This document shows positions 1-7,095 of a stretch of DNA of 10,571 nucleotides, piece by piece. Under the pieces are notes generated by a model. The model worked only from the letters and a program-made list of their open reading frames with translations. It did no database searches and had not been told where the DNA came from. This DNA comes from an uncultured Prevotella sp. (GTDB lineage Bacteria; Bacteroidota; Bacteroidia; Bacteroidales; Bacteroidaceae). Made by a program: the position numbers and the translations under genes. The stretch is from the NCBI GenBank assembly GCA_934215545.1, contig CAKQAD010000038.1, positions 1 through 10,571 on the forward strand, written 5' to 3'. Numbering within the stretch: position 1 is the stretch's first letter; every line of letters begins with the position of its first letter.

Positions 1-1
1 C

Positions 2-880
2 CACAAGCTGCAAAGTGGCGACCAGGTAGAAATTCTTTCGTCGAAATCGCAGCATGTGCAGGCTTCGTGGATAAACTTTGTGAGCACAGCAAAGGCTAAG
101 GGCAAAATCATGGCCATACTGCGTCGCGACAACCGCGAGCTGCAGAAAAAGGGCGAACAGATACTCGACGACTGGCTGCGAAAGAACGACTTTGAGATGA
201 CCACCCCCGTCATCAACAAGCTATGCGAATTCCATGAAATGGCAAAAGCCGACAATCTGTTCCTGGCAGTCGGCAAGCGCACCATCCTCCTTGGCGACAA
301 AGACCTTGAAGAGCTGCGTGAGAAGAAGGCAGAACAGTCGGGTGGCTGGCGTAAGTTCATGCCTTTCTTCGGCAAAACCGACAAGAAGACCGACAATAAA
401 AAGTTCTTCATCGTGGGCGAGGGTTTCAACAAGAAGAAGCCTATCATCATCAACGAGGAGAGCATCTCTACGTTCATATTCCCAAGCTGCTGCCATCCAA
501 TTCCTGGCGACGACATCCTCGGATATATCGACAACAAAAACCGCGTGGAGATACATCGCCGCGATTGCGCTGTGGCTGCCAAACTAAAGGCAGGCTTCGG
601 TCCGCGCATCCTCGATGCCAAGTGGGATATGCACAAGGTTATGTTCTTCGATGCCACCATACAGATACGCGGTATCGACCGCAAGCGAATGCTTCACGAC
701 GTGTCTGAGGTGATATCCGACAAGCTCGATGTAAACATCCATAAAATGACTATCGAGAGCAACGAGGGTATCTTCGACGGACAGATAGAGATACGCGTTC
801 ACGACCGCAGCGAAGTGAAGATTATCATGGACGAACTAAAGAAGATAGAAGACGTGAAAGAAGTGCTGCAAATACTCTAA
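2..880 (+). CDS. rel: Bifunctional (p)ppGpp synthetase/hydrolase Rel (RelA/SpoT family), C-terminal part
   Basis: The 5' part lies outside the window; 292 codons are open from base 2 to the TAA at 878-880. An internal GTG at 56 could look like a start, but the frame is open upstream and encodes the end of a TGS domain (GDQVEILSSKSQH, then SWINFVSTAKAKGKI). In the visible fragment the order is: end of TGS (1-20), helical region (about 25-115), conserved-cysteine/zinc-finger-like domain (FPSCCHPIPGDD with Cys163-Cys164, and IHRRDC with Cys189), and a C-terminal ACT/RRM domain (about 214-292). In the family, the missing N-terminal half carries the HD hydrolase and the synthetase that make and degrade (p)ppGpp. 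The visible half is the regulatory part that senses ribosomes and amino-acid starvation. Full-length relatives are about 730-750 aa, so about 60 percent is missing. The regulatory half looks intact. Confidence 0.93.
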   Translation, partial: HKLQSGDQVEILSSKSQHVQASWINFVSTAKAKGKIMAILRRDNRELQKKGEQILDDWLRKNDFEMTTPVINKLCEFHEMAKADNLFLAVGKRTILLGDKDLEELREKKAEQSGGWRKFMPFFGKTDKKTDNKKFFIVGEGFNKKKPIIINEESISTFIFPSCCHPIPGDDILGYIDNKNRVEIHRRDCAVAAKLKAGFGPRILDAKWDMHKVMFFDATIQIRGIDRKRMLHDVSEVISDKLDVNIHKMTIESNEGIFDGQIEIRVHDRSEVKIIMDELKKIEDVKEVLQIL

Positions 881-960
881 ACGGCATAGATTTACATGCT
901 CTAAGCACTCACATATATATTGCAAGCGGACACATATATATATATTATCCACCGCACATC

Positions 961-1005
961 AACACAAAAGAGGCTATGACGCAATGTCATAGCCTCTTTT
1001 GTGTT
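961..1005. terminator. Perfect 20-bp hairpin, probable bidirectional terminator between rel and the GH20 gene
   Basis: Bases 961-980 and 986-1005 are exact inverted complements around a 5-nt loop (GCAAT). The inner part of the stem is GC-containing (GAGGCTATGAC) and the outer part is A/T-rich (AACACAAAA on one arm, TTTTGTGTT on the other), so each transcript would end its hairpin with a U-rich arm. It lies 80 nt after the rel stop and 46 nt after the convergent GH20 stop, the expected place for a shared terminator. Termination itself is inferred. Confidence 0.82.
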
Positions 1006-1032
1006 TTAACCCCAATGACTGATTTGGGTTAA
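1006..1032. other. Second inverted repeat next to the terminator
   Basis: TTAACCC (1006-1012) pairs with GGGTTAA (1026-1032). After one C/T mismatch the stem continues as AAT/ATT around a 5-nt loop. It abuts the main hairpin and lies 18 nt past the GH20 stop codon. It may act as a first-pass terminator or 3'-end protector for the GH20 mRNA, but no long T-run follows it in either direction. Confidence 0.4.
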
Positions 1033-1050
1033 ATATTTTGTTTAATCTTC

Positions 1051-3228
1051 CTACTCTACTTTAAGCGAGCAGGTGATGCCACGGCGCATCATGTCCTTCA
1101 TTGTAGGGCGCAGGCGTGTGAGGAATCCCTCCCATGAGCGCACTGAAGGCTGGCTCCATCCCACTTCTGCCAATGCAATGGCGCGTGGATAAGCCTGATA
1201 GTAAACGCGTTCTGGCGAAGTGATGCACTCGCTCCAGAGTGTTCCTGCCACACCAAACAAGTTGTTCTTCTCGAACTCCTCGCCCATGCCCCATGAAGGA
1301 TCGAGAGCGTAGGCATCCTTCAGCGATGTCACTGGCATGCCCCAGTTCACCTCGGGCATGTCGCCCTTAGCCATAGGATAGTCGAAGTAGCAATGATCGC
1401 CTGGGCAGAGCATGATGCGTGCATTGTTGCGCACGGCAGCATCGAGTGCTTCTTGTGTCTGTCCGGTGCGCCAAGCGAAGGTAACGCATCCTGGCTGTAT
1501 CTCCTTGAAGTCCGACTCATACCAGAACATCGGTGTTTTGTGATAGGTGTCGCGCAAGAGTTCTATCATGCGGTCGAACAGATAGCCCTGCAGGCGCCAG
1601 TTCTCGGAGCGGTCGGTGGTGGTGATGCCGAGCTTTGCTTTCAGTGCCTTGCACTTGGGGCAGTCGGTCCAGCAATCAAGAGGTGGGTTGCCTGCCTCGT
1701 CGCCACCAAGATGTATATACTTAGATGGGAAGATGTCGACAATCTCCTTGAACACATTGCCAAGGAATTCGTAGGTGAAGTCGTTGCCCGGGCAGAGCAA
1801 CTGGTTGCTCACGCCACATGTTGTACGCACCGGCACTTGGCGCTGCTCGCAGGTGAGCTGTGGGAACACACTAATGGCAGCCACCTCATGACCCGGCATC
1901 TCTATCTCAGGCACTATGTCTACATGATATTTGGCAGCAAAGCTAACCAAGTCGCGCATCTGCTCCTGTGTGTAATAGCCACTGATAGGCATCTGTATGT
2001 CGTCCTGTCCCCAACGGTAAGTGGCCTTCTCGGTGAGCTCCGGATATTTCTTTATCTCTATGCGCCATGCCTGGTCGTCGACAAGGTGCAGGTGCATGGC
2101 ATTAAGCTTGTAGCGAGCCATCTCGGGCACGAAAGCCTTCAGCTCCTCGTAGGGGATGAAGATACGTGCCGGGTCGACCATAAGTTCGCGCACATGAGTG
2201 CGTGGCTGGTCGCTGATGGTGAGCTGTGGAATGGCATCGACGCACTCCTTTGAGCCATTGCCACGGAGCAACTGGTCGAGTGTCATGAGTCCGTAGAACA
2301 CTCCACGGGCTGTCTTGCCCTTGATAGTGATGTCGCGTGCAGCGATGTTGAGAGTATATGCCTCGTCGTCGGCAAGCGATGTGTCGATGCCAAGATGCAA
2401 GCGCAGTCCCATCTGTCGTGAGTTCACTATATTGCCGATGCGTTCTGTGAGCATCTCTCTTGCCTGCTCGAGTTCATTGTCGAGTCCGTCGGCAGCCATC
2501 ACGTTCCATGCAGTGTGCACATTCACCGCCTTGCCACCCTTGGTTAGGGTGATGCTTGCAGGTGCAGGCGCCAAGCATGTTAGTGGGTCGCACACCTGAT
2601 AGGCTGTCTTTGGCTCTGCGAAGAACACATTCCAGCCTGCCGCCTTGCGATAGGCGCCCTCGCTGCCCTTAGGCACAATGAGCTTCACCTGCGAGCGGTC
2701 GATGCCATAGAATGTAGAAGGTATTGCCTTTGGTGGTATGGCAGAGAGCACGCGCACCGTCTTCAAGGCAGTGAGTCGTGCAAAGGCAAACTCGCCGAGT
2801 GTGGGGCGGCCTTCGATGGTAAGTTCTGTTATTGCCTTGCAACCAGAGAATGCGGCATCGCCCACTGTTGCCACTGTTGCAGGCAGTGTGAGCTGCTGCA
2901 GCTTGTCGCAAGCAAAGAAAGCCTGCGAACCGATGTAGCGCACCTTTGCTGGCAATGTTATGTGCCTAAGCTGGTGGCGTGAGTGGAAGGCATTGTCGGG
3001 CACGGTGTCGCTCTGTGCCTCGCTGAGGTCAAGGTTGCGCAGTTGGAAACAGAGGTCGCGCAAATGTCGATAGTCGCCTGCCGGCTCTATAGAGAGCGGT
3101 CCGGTGAGCTTCAGATTTACAGCCATAGCCTTGGCTTCGGCATTGAGTGCAACCATGTTAGTGGCTGTCTGTGCCGACATCGTCGCCGACAGCATTGTTG
3201 CCAGCGACAGAATAATGGTTTTCTTCAT
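1051..3228 (-). CDS. Secreted beta-N-acetylhexosaminidase (GH20) with N-terminal LRR_5/BspA-like repeats
   Basis: This 725-aa protein begins with a signal peptide (MKKTIILSLATMLSATMSA, probable cleavage before Q20), so it should leave the cytoplasm. Residues about 60-205 form LRR_5/BspA-like repeats, with recurring pieces such as LRHITLPAKVRYIGSQAF and LQQLTLPATVATVGDAAF. Residues about 222-325 match the small GH20 N-terminal alpha/beta domain (LHLG, TIKGKTARGVFYGLMTLDQL). The TIM-barrel catalytic domain follows, about 343-700: RELMVDPARIF (347-357), HLHLVDDQAWRIE (379-391), PEIEMPGHE (440-448) and HLGGDEA (506-512). Asp510-Glu511 is the canonical GH20 pair; Glu is the acid/base, and the substrate acetamido group acts as nucleophile. 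LWSE (664-667) supplies an active-site aromatic. The expected substrate is terminal beta-GlcNAc or beta-GalNAc on host or microbial glycans. The canonical RG before the barrel is RE here. The gene lies 123 bp downstream of merR on the same strand, and I see no TAnnTTTG box in that gap. The family call is firm; exact specificity is unknown. Confidence 0.93.
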   Translation of the reverse strand: MKKTIILSLATMLSATMSAQTATNMVALNAEAKAMAVNLKLTGPLSIEPAGDYRHLRDLCFQLRNLDLSEAQSDTVPDNAFHSRHQLRHITLPAKVRYIGSQAFFACDKLQQLTLPATVATVGDAAFSGCKAITELTIEGRPTLGEFAFARLTALKTVRVLSAIPPKAIPSTFYGIDRSQVKLIVPKGSEGAYRKAAGWNVFFAEPKTAYQVCDPLTCLAPAPASITLTKGGKAVNVHTAWNVMAADGLDNELEQAREMLTERIGNIVNSRQMGLRLHLGIDTSLADDEAYTLNIAARDITIKGKTARGVFYGLMTLDQLLRGNGSKECVDAIPQLTISDQPRTHVRELMVDPARIFIPYEELKAFVPEMARYKLNAMHLHLVDDQAWRIEIKKYPELTEKATYRWGQDDIQMPISGYYTQEQMRDLVSFAAKYHVDIVPEIEMPGHEVAAISVFPQLTCEQRQVPVRTTCGVSNQLLCPGNDFTYEFLGNVFKEIVDIFPSKYIHLGGDEAGNPPLDCWTDCPKCKALKAKLGITTTDRSENWRLQGYLFDRMIELLRDTYHKTPMFWYESDFKEIQPGCVTFAWRTGQTQEALDAAVRNNARIMLCPGDHCYFDYPMAKGDMPEVNWGMPVTSLKDAYALDPSWGMGEEFEKNNLFGVAGTLWSECITSPERVYYQAYPRAIALAEVGWSQPSVRSWEGFLTRLRPTMKDMMRRGITCSLKVE

Positions 3229-3306
3229 TTTCTTATTATAAGTATTTTGGTTTTGTTTTTCGGTTTTTAGCAGTTAACAGCAGTTGTAGTTTGTAGCTTC
3301 ACACAT

Positions 3307-3352
3307 GGTAGCAATGGATTATATACGGTAGCAATGGCAATCGGGCATTGCT
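3307..3352. repeat. Direct repeat GGTAGCAATGG x2 (20-bp spacing) plus an inverted copy, in front of the GH20 gene
   Basis: GGTAGCAATGG occurs exactly at 3307-3317 and 3327-3337, a 20-bp period (two helical turns). AGCAATG at 3330-3336 also forms an inverted repeat with CATTGCT at 3346-3352, around 9 nt. The set lies 79-123 bp upstream of the GH20 start and touches the merR stop codon. No T-run follows, so it does not look like a merR terminator. A regulator-binding site for the GH20 gene is possible, but this is inference. Confidence 0.45.
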
Positions 3353-3699
3353 CACACGAGTCCGTCAAGCTGTCGTTTAATCTCGCGAAGTTCATCGCGC
3401 ACGGAAATCAGCGTGTCGAGAATCTCGGAGCTCTTGTCCACTCCCGCCCTATTGCGGTTCATCATTTCTCTTGCTGCCGAAATCTTGAAGCCACGCACCT
3501 TGACAAGGTTGTAGATGACGCGTATCTTCTCTATATCCTTCTCGGTGTATTGGCGCACGCTCTGCCCCACAGTCTTGGGTTTGAGTCGCGGAAACTCCTG
3601 CTCCCAATACCTCAGCGTGCTTTCTCGCACATCGAACATTTGTGCCACCTCCTTGATGGAGTAATATAATTTCACGTTCTTGTCAGTATTCAGTGCCAT
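3352..3699 (-). CDS. Small MerR-family transcriptional regulator (DNA-binding domain plus short coiled coil)
   Basis: The protein has 115 aa. Residues about 12-80 are a MerR winged helix-turn-helix: [20 protein letters not shown] (13-32) is the recognition region, followed by [20 protein letters not shown] (50-69) and SAAREMM (74-80). Residues about 90-112 are charged and helical ([20 protein letters not shown]), a likely dimerisation coiled coil. There is no cysteine and no effector domain, so classic metal or drug sensing is unlikely. The ATG at 3697-3699 is used because it follows a well-placed promoter; the leader would be about 34 nt, with no Shine-Dalgarno. It is divergent from alaS with overlapping promoters and lies upstream of the GH20 gene. 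The family is clear; the target is unknown. Control of its own promoter and alaS, or of the GH20 gene, is plausible but unproven. Confidence 0.88.
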   Translation of the reverse strand: MALNTDKNVKLYYSIKEVAQMFDVRESTLRYWEQEFPRLKPKTVGQSVRQYTEKDIEKIRVIYNLVKVRGFKISAAREMMNRNRAGVDKSSEILDTLISVRDELREIKRQLDGLV

Positions 3700-3735
3700 A
3701 ACACGGGCATTTTATATAAAACAATGTGTAATTTA

Positions 3736-3767
3736 TTTGCAAAAATAAGCAAAACGGCGTACCTTTG
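3736..3767 (+). promoter_or_regulatory. Promoter of alaS (Bacteroidota -33/-7 type)
   Basis: The -33 box TTTG is at 3736-3739 and the -7 box TACCTTTG (TAnnTTTG) at 3760-3767, with exactly 20 nt between. Transcription would start near 3774, giving a leader of about 43 nt to the alaS ATG at 3817. This rules out the upstream in-frame ATG at 3724, which lies before the promoter. Confidence 0.8.
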
Positions 3768-3771
3768 CAAA
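3740..3771 (-). promoter_or_regulatory. Promoter of merR, fully overlapping the alaS promoter
   Basis: On the minus strand, the -33 box TTTG is the complement of 3768-3771 and the -7 box TATTTTTG is the complement of 3740-3747, again 20 nt apart. The start would be near 3733, about 34 nt before the merR ATG. Both promoters use the same two TTTGCAAA palindromes (3736-3743 and 3764-3771), each giving the -33 box of one promoter and bases of the -7 box of the other. Confidence 0.7.
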
Positions 3772-3816
3772 CGTTTCTACAAGAATTTAAAAACAAAATA
3801 TATAATATTATATAAT

Positions 3817-6438
3817 ATGATGACAGCTAATGAAATCCGCGACTCGTTTAAGAAGTTTTTCGAGTCGAAAGGACACACCATCGTGCCTTCTGCACCGATG
3901 GTAATAAAGGACGACCCTACACTGATGTTCACCAATGCTGGTATGAACCAGTGGAAGGACATCATTCTTGGTACCCGCGAACCAGAGCCACGCCGCCGCG
4001 CCGACACTCAGAAGTGTCTTCGTGTTAGTGGCAAGCACAACGACCTCGAAGAGGTGGGACACGACACCTATCACCACACCATGTTCGAGATGCTCGGCAA
4101 CTGGAGCTTTGGCGACTACTTCAAGGAGGGTGCCATCGACTACGCATGGGAGTATCTTGTCGACGTATTGAAGCTCAACCCTGCCGACCTCTACGTTACT
4201 GTGTTTGAGGGCAGCAAGGAAGAGGGCTTGGAGCGCGACAACGAGGCTGCATCATTTTGGGCTAAGCATGTGCCTGCCGACCATATCATCAACGGCAACA
4301 AGCACGACAACTTCTGGGAGATGGGCGACACAGGTCCTTGCGGTCCTTGCTCAGAGATTCACCTCGACTCTCGTACTCCTGAAGAGAAGGCAAAAGTGCC
4401 TGGTCGTGAGCTTGTGAACAAGGACGACCCACAGGTTATCGAGATTTGGAACATCGTGTTCATGCAGTTCGAGCGCAAGGCCAATGGCTCACTCGTGCCA
4501 CTGCCAATGCACGTTATCGATACCGGCATGGGCTTTGAGCGCCTTGTACGCGCCATGCAAGACAAGCACTCCAACTACGACACCGACATTTTCCAGCCTA
4601 TCATCAAGGAAGAGGAGGCCATCACTGGTCTTAAATATGGTGTGAACGAAGACACCGATGTGGCTATGCGCGTGTGCGCCGACCACCTGCGTGCCGTAGC
4701 CTTCTCTATCGCCGACGGCCAGCTGCCAAGCAATGCCAAGGCAGGATATGTAATCCGCCGCATCTTGCGCCGTGCCGTGCGCTATGCCTACACCTTCCTC
4801 GGACAGAAAGAGGCGTTCATCTATAAGCTCATCCCTGTGCTCACAAACGAGATGGGCGAGGCATTCCCAGAGTTGAAGGCACAGCACGACCTCATTCTGC
4901 ACGTTATCAAGGAAGAGGAGGATTCGTTCTTGCGCACCCTTGAGAAGGGCATCAACCTGCTCTCTTCTGCCATGGACGAGCTCAAGAAGCAGGGCAAGAC
5001 ACAGCTCGATGGCGTGCAGGCTTTCCGCCTGTTCGACACCTATGGTTTCCCTCTCGACCTCACAGAGCTCATCTGCCGTGAGAACGGATTTACTGTCGAT
5101 GCCGACGAGTTCGACGCCGAAATGCAGAAGCAGAAGGATCGTGCACGCAACGCTGCTGCCGTAGAAAACTCCGACTGGGTGGTTCTGAGCGATGGCGAGC
5201 AGCAGTTTGTGGGCTACGACTTCACCGAATATGAGTGCCACATCATGCGCTACCGCAAGGTGACACAGAAGAAGAACACCTACTACGAGCTGGTGCTCAA
5301 CAACACTCCATTCTATGGTGAGATGGGTGGCCAAGTGGGCGACCAGGGTGTTCTTGTGAGCGAAGACGAGACAATAGAGATTATCGACACCAAGCGCGAG
5401 AATGGTCAGTCGGTGCACATCGTCAAGACACTGCCTAAGAATCCTGAGGCTGACTTCATGGCTTGCGTGGATGTAGACAAGCGCGAGGGCTCGGCAGCCA
5501 ACCACACCGCTACACACTTGCTCGACTATGCTCTGAAGCAGGTGCTCGGCGAACATGTGGAGCAGAAGGGCTCATTCGTTTCGCCCACTACACTGCGTTT
5601 CGACTTCTCGCATTTCCAGAAGGTAAGCGACGAAGACCTGCGCCGTGTGGAGCGTTTGGTAAACGATATGATACGCCAGGACTTGCCTCTCGACGAGCAC
5701 CGCGACACTCCTTTCGAGGAGGCTAAGAAGCTCGGTGCCATCGCTCTGTTTGGCGAAAAGTATGGCGACAAGGTGCGCGTGGTGCGCTTCGGACCAAGCT
5801 GCGAGTTCTGCGGTGGTATACACGCACAGTCGACCGGACGCATCGGCATGTTCAAGATAATATCAGAGAGCAGCGTGGCTGCCGGCATACGCCGTATCGA
5901 AGCCAAGACTGGCAAGGAATGCGAGGAACTCATGTATAACATCGAGGATGCTCTCAAGGCCATCCGCGCCCTCTTCAACAATGCTAAGGATTTGCAGGGT
6001 GTCATCGGCAAATACATCGAGGAGCACGATGCCATGAAGAAGAACATTGAGCAGTTCCAGGCCCAGGCTGTGGAGCGCACCAAGACAGAGCTCATAAATA
6101 AGGCTCGCGAGGTGAATGGCGTGAAGGTTATCACTGCCGTATTGCCTATGGAACCTGCTGCTGCCAAAGACCTGATGTTCAAGCTGCGCCAGGCAGTGAC
6201 AGAGAATATGCTCGCTGTTGTGGGCACCGTGGCTCACGACAAACCTATGCTCAACGTGTGCATGAGCGACGACCTCGTTAAGGAGCACTCACTCAATGCC
6301 GGCACTATGGTGCGCGAGGCTGCCAAGCTAATCCAGGGCGGCGGTGGCGGACAGCCACACTTTGCCCAGGCTGGTGGCAAGAACACCGATGGCCTTTCTG
6401 CTGCCGTAGACAAGGTGGTGGAGCTGGCACAACTCTAA
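3817..6438 (+). CDS. alaS: Alanyl-tRNA synthetase
   Basis: AlaRS charges tRNA-Ala in the cytoplasm and hydrolyses mischarged Ser- or Gly-tRNA-Ala. The protein has 873 aa, the usual full length. The class II aminoacylation core is at about 1-240 ([43 protein letters not shown] with GPCGPC at 173-178). The helical tRNA-binding region is at about 250-450. The editing domain (about 550-720) has the zinc ligands HTATH (His563, His567) and CEFCGGIH (Cys665, His669). The C-Ala/DHHA1 domain ends in the glycine-rich [14 protein letters not shown] (841-854). The start at 3817 ([11 protein letters not shown]) is chosen from the family N-terminus and from the promoter at 3736-3767; the second ATG at 3820 is equally possible. 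The upstream frame to 3724 is untranslated. The gene appears monocistronic, with its own promoter and terminator. I see no broken motif. Confidence 0.97.
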   Translation: MMTANEIRDSFKKFFESKGHTIVPSAPMVIKDDPTLMFTNAGMNQWKDIILGTREPEPRRRADTQKCLRVSGKHNDLEEVGHDTYHHTMFEMLGNWSFGDYFKEGAIDYAWEYLVDVLKLNPADLYVTVFEGSKEEGLERDNEAASFWAKHVPADHIINGNKHDNFWEMGDTGPCGPCSEIHLDSRTPEEKAKVPGRELVNKDDPQVIEIWNIVFMQFERKANGSLVPLPMHVIDTGMGFERLVRAMQDKHSNYDTDIFQPIIKEEEAITGLKYGVNEDTDVAMRVCADHLRAVAFSIADGQLPSNAKAGYVIRRILRRAVRYAYTFLGQKEAFIYKLIPVLTNEMGEAFPELKAQHDLILHVIKEEEDSFLRTLEKGINLLSSAMDELKKQGKTQLDGVQAFRLFDTYGFPLDLTELICRENGFTVDADEFDAEMQKQKDRARNAAAVENSDWVVLSDGEQQFVGYDFTEYECHIMRYRKVTQKKNTYYELVLNNTPFYGEMGGQVGDQGVLVSEDETIEIIDTKRENGQSVHIVKTLPKNPEADFMACVDVDKREGSAANHTATHLLDYALKQVLGEHVEQKGSFVSPTTLRFDFSHFQKVSDEDLRRVERLVNDMIRQDLPLDEHRDTPFEEAKKLGAIALFGEKYGDKVRVVRFGPSCEFCGGIHAQSTGRIGMFKIISESSVAAGIRRIEAKTGKECEELMYNIEDALKAIRALFNNAKDLQGVIGKYIEEHDAMKKNIEQFQAQAVERTKTELINKAREVNGVKVITAVLPMEPAAAKDLMFKLRQAVTENMLAVVGTVAHDKPMLNVCMSDDLVKEHSLNAGTMVREAAKLIQGGGGGQPHFAQAGGKNTDGLSAAVDKVVELAQL

Positions 6439-6444
6439 CATAAA

Positions 6445-6463
6445 GGCATGCCTGAAGCATGCC
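6445..6463 (+). other. Hairpin in the alaS 3' untranslated region
   Basis: GGCATGC (6445-6451) and GCATGCC (6457-6463) form a 7-bp stem with a 5-nt loop, 6 nt after the alaS stop. No T-run follows, so it is probably not the terminator; it may shield the mRNA 3' end. Confidence 0.45.
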
Positions 6464-6478
6464 ACACAGATAAATCAG

Positions 6479-6517
6479 AAGAGGGTCGCCCGTTACCGGA
6501 CGACCCTCTTTTTTTTT
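6479..6517 (+). terminator. Rho-independent terminator of alaS
   Basis: AAGAGGGTCG (6479-6488) pairs with CGACCCTCTT (6501-6510). The loop region can add three more pairs (CCG/CGG) beyond one mismatch. A run of nine T (6509-6517) follows directly. It starts 40 nt after the alaS stop and is the strongest terminator in the window. Confidence 0.92.
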
Positions 6518-6544
6518 AAAAATATGGCAGACATCGCTGCCATA
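6518..6544 (-). terminator. Terminator of the leftward small transcription unit
   Basis: TATGGCAG (6523-6530) and CTGCCATA (6537-6544) form an 8-bp stem with a 6-nt loop. On the minus strand the stem is followed by five T (complement of 6518-6522). It lies 72 nt past the stop of the 27-aa frame and abuts the alaS terminator. Confidence 0.65.
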
Positions 6545-6615
6545 AATATTTTAACAACTTACCAAATATCTTCTCTTCAGAAATGAAGAATGGAGCTTGG
6601 ATTGAGCATGAATTG

Positions 6616-6699
6616 TTATTTCATATCAATCTTATGCGCCAAATTCACGGCCTGTGCAAATGCTATTGCTACAATGGCCAAAATCATCATTGTCAACAT
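6616..6699 (-). CDS. Small hydrophobic peptide (27 aa), putative single-span membrane protein
   Basis: I do not recognise this protein. The frame runs from ATG at 6697-6699 to TAA at 6616-6618. The peptide begins MLTMMILAIVAIAFAQ, an almost unbroken hydrophobic stretch long enough to cross or insert into the inner membrane. It ends in a polar tail, HKIDMK. AGAAAGG (6709-6715) lies 9 nt before the ATG and is complementary to the CCTTTCT end of Bacteroidota 16S rRNA. This is notable because no other start in the window has such a signal. A consensus promoter lies upstream and a terminator downstream, so the frame sits in its own transcription unit, convergent with alaS. It is below the size limit of most gene finders. 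It could instead be incidental inside a small RNA; the Shine-Dalgarno and peptide composition argue for translation. Confidence 0.6.
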   Translation of the reverse strand: MLTMMILAIVAIAFAQAVNLAHKIDMK

Positions 6700-6846
6700 A
6701 ATCTTTTACCTTTCTTTAAATTAAGTTATCCTAAATCTTTTTCTAAACTCTCTGTTGGCAGCTACTTTTGTTTGCCAGCCAACGCTTTTAATCTTTGTCA
6801 GTATGCTCTAAGCAACTGATTTATGTGTTATCCTTTGTTCCTTTTG
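6700..6846 (-). promoter_or_regulatory. Long structured 5' leader of the small-peptide gene, or a small RNA
   Basis: From the predicted start near 6846 to the ATG the leader is about 145 nt, far longer than the 25-45 nt leaders inferred for alaS, merR and the flippase-like gene. It contains a hairpin at 6798-6819 (TCAGT/ACTGA plus TGCT/AGCA with a single bulged base) and a weaker pairing of GTTGGC (6754-6759) with GCCAAC (6778-6783). I match it to no known riboswitch class. It could hold a regulatory RNA or be part of a sRNA of about 330 nt. Confidence 0.4.
6709..6715 (-). promoter_or_regulatory. Strong Shine-Dalgarno of the 27-aa frame
   Basis: The minus strand reads AGAAAGG here, 9 nt before the ATG. 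It matches 7 nt of AGAAAGGAGG, the complement of the usual 16S rRNA 3' end in this phylum. It decides the start codon of the small frame. Confidence 0.6.
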
Positions 6847-6852
6847 ACGATG

Positions 6853-6884
6853 CAAAGATACACAACGTTAGCTGTGTACGCAAA
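6853..6884 (-). promoter_or_regulatory. Consensus promoter of the small-peptide unit
   Basis: On the minus strand the -33 box TTTG is the complement of 6881-6884 and the -7 box TATCTTTG is the complement of 6853-6860, with 20 nt between. This is the same architecture as the alaS promoter. Transcription would start near 6846. Confidence 0.75.
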
Positions 6885-7095
6885 CAGAATAAGGAAAACT
6901 TACATTTTTCTACTTTTTTGTTGATACATATCAATATATGTCAGTTTAAAGGCTGCCATTATGAAATATAGGTTGAGCCAACGTTTGTGGCTGATTATTA
7001 GCATTTTCACACATTGCAAGTGCCTGCAAACTACGAAATGCCATAAATTTAACATTATTAGCATCAGCATAATCAACAAATCGAAAATCTTTTTC
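6885..7095. other. Intergenic region between the divergent small unit and the flippase-like gene
   Basis: This stretch is A/T-rich and I see no gene in it. The only structure I can point to is a short dyad, ACATAT (6926-6931) and ATATGT (6936-6941), about 40 bp behind the leftward -33 box, where an activator could sit. The ATG at 6961 opens a frame that merely runs out of phase into the next gene. Confidence 0.4.

Noticed and set aside
897..908. ATGCTCTAAGCA repeated exactly near 6803-6814
   Set aside because: A 12-nt exact match is expected a few times by chance in 10 kb. The second copy is explained by the hairpin in the small-unit leader.
910..956. Two (AT)n-rich ACACATATATAT tracts after rel
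   Set aside because: Simple-sequence A/T tracts are common between genes here, with no further structure.
1393..2253. 286-codon plus-strand open frame opposite the GH20 gene
   Set aside because: It is antisense to the GH20 catalytic domain, with no recognisable protein features. It is a shadow of coding bias.
3724..3816. Upstream in-frame ATG extending alaS by 31 codons
   Set aside because: It lies upstream of the -33/-7 promoter boxes and so would not be transcribed from them; the extension has no AlaRS similarity.
4489..5556. 355-codon minus-strand open frame opposite alaS
   Set aside because: It lies wholly antisense to a clearly conserved AlaRS core. Its composition is what biased codon use on the plus strand produces, and it has no promoter or family motif.
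6583..6819. 78-codon plus-strand frame after alaS
   Set aside because: Low-quality composition, no promoter or ribosome site, and it lies antisense to the better-supported small-peptide unit.
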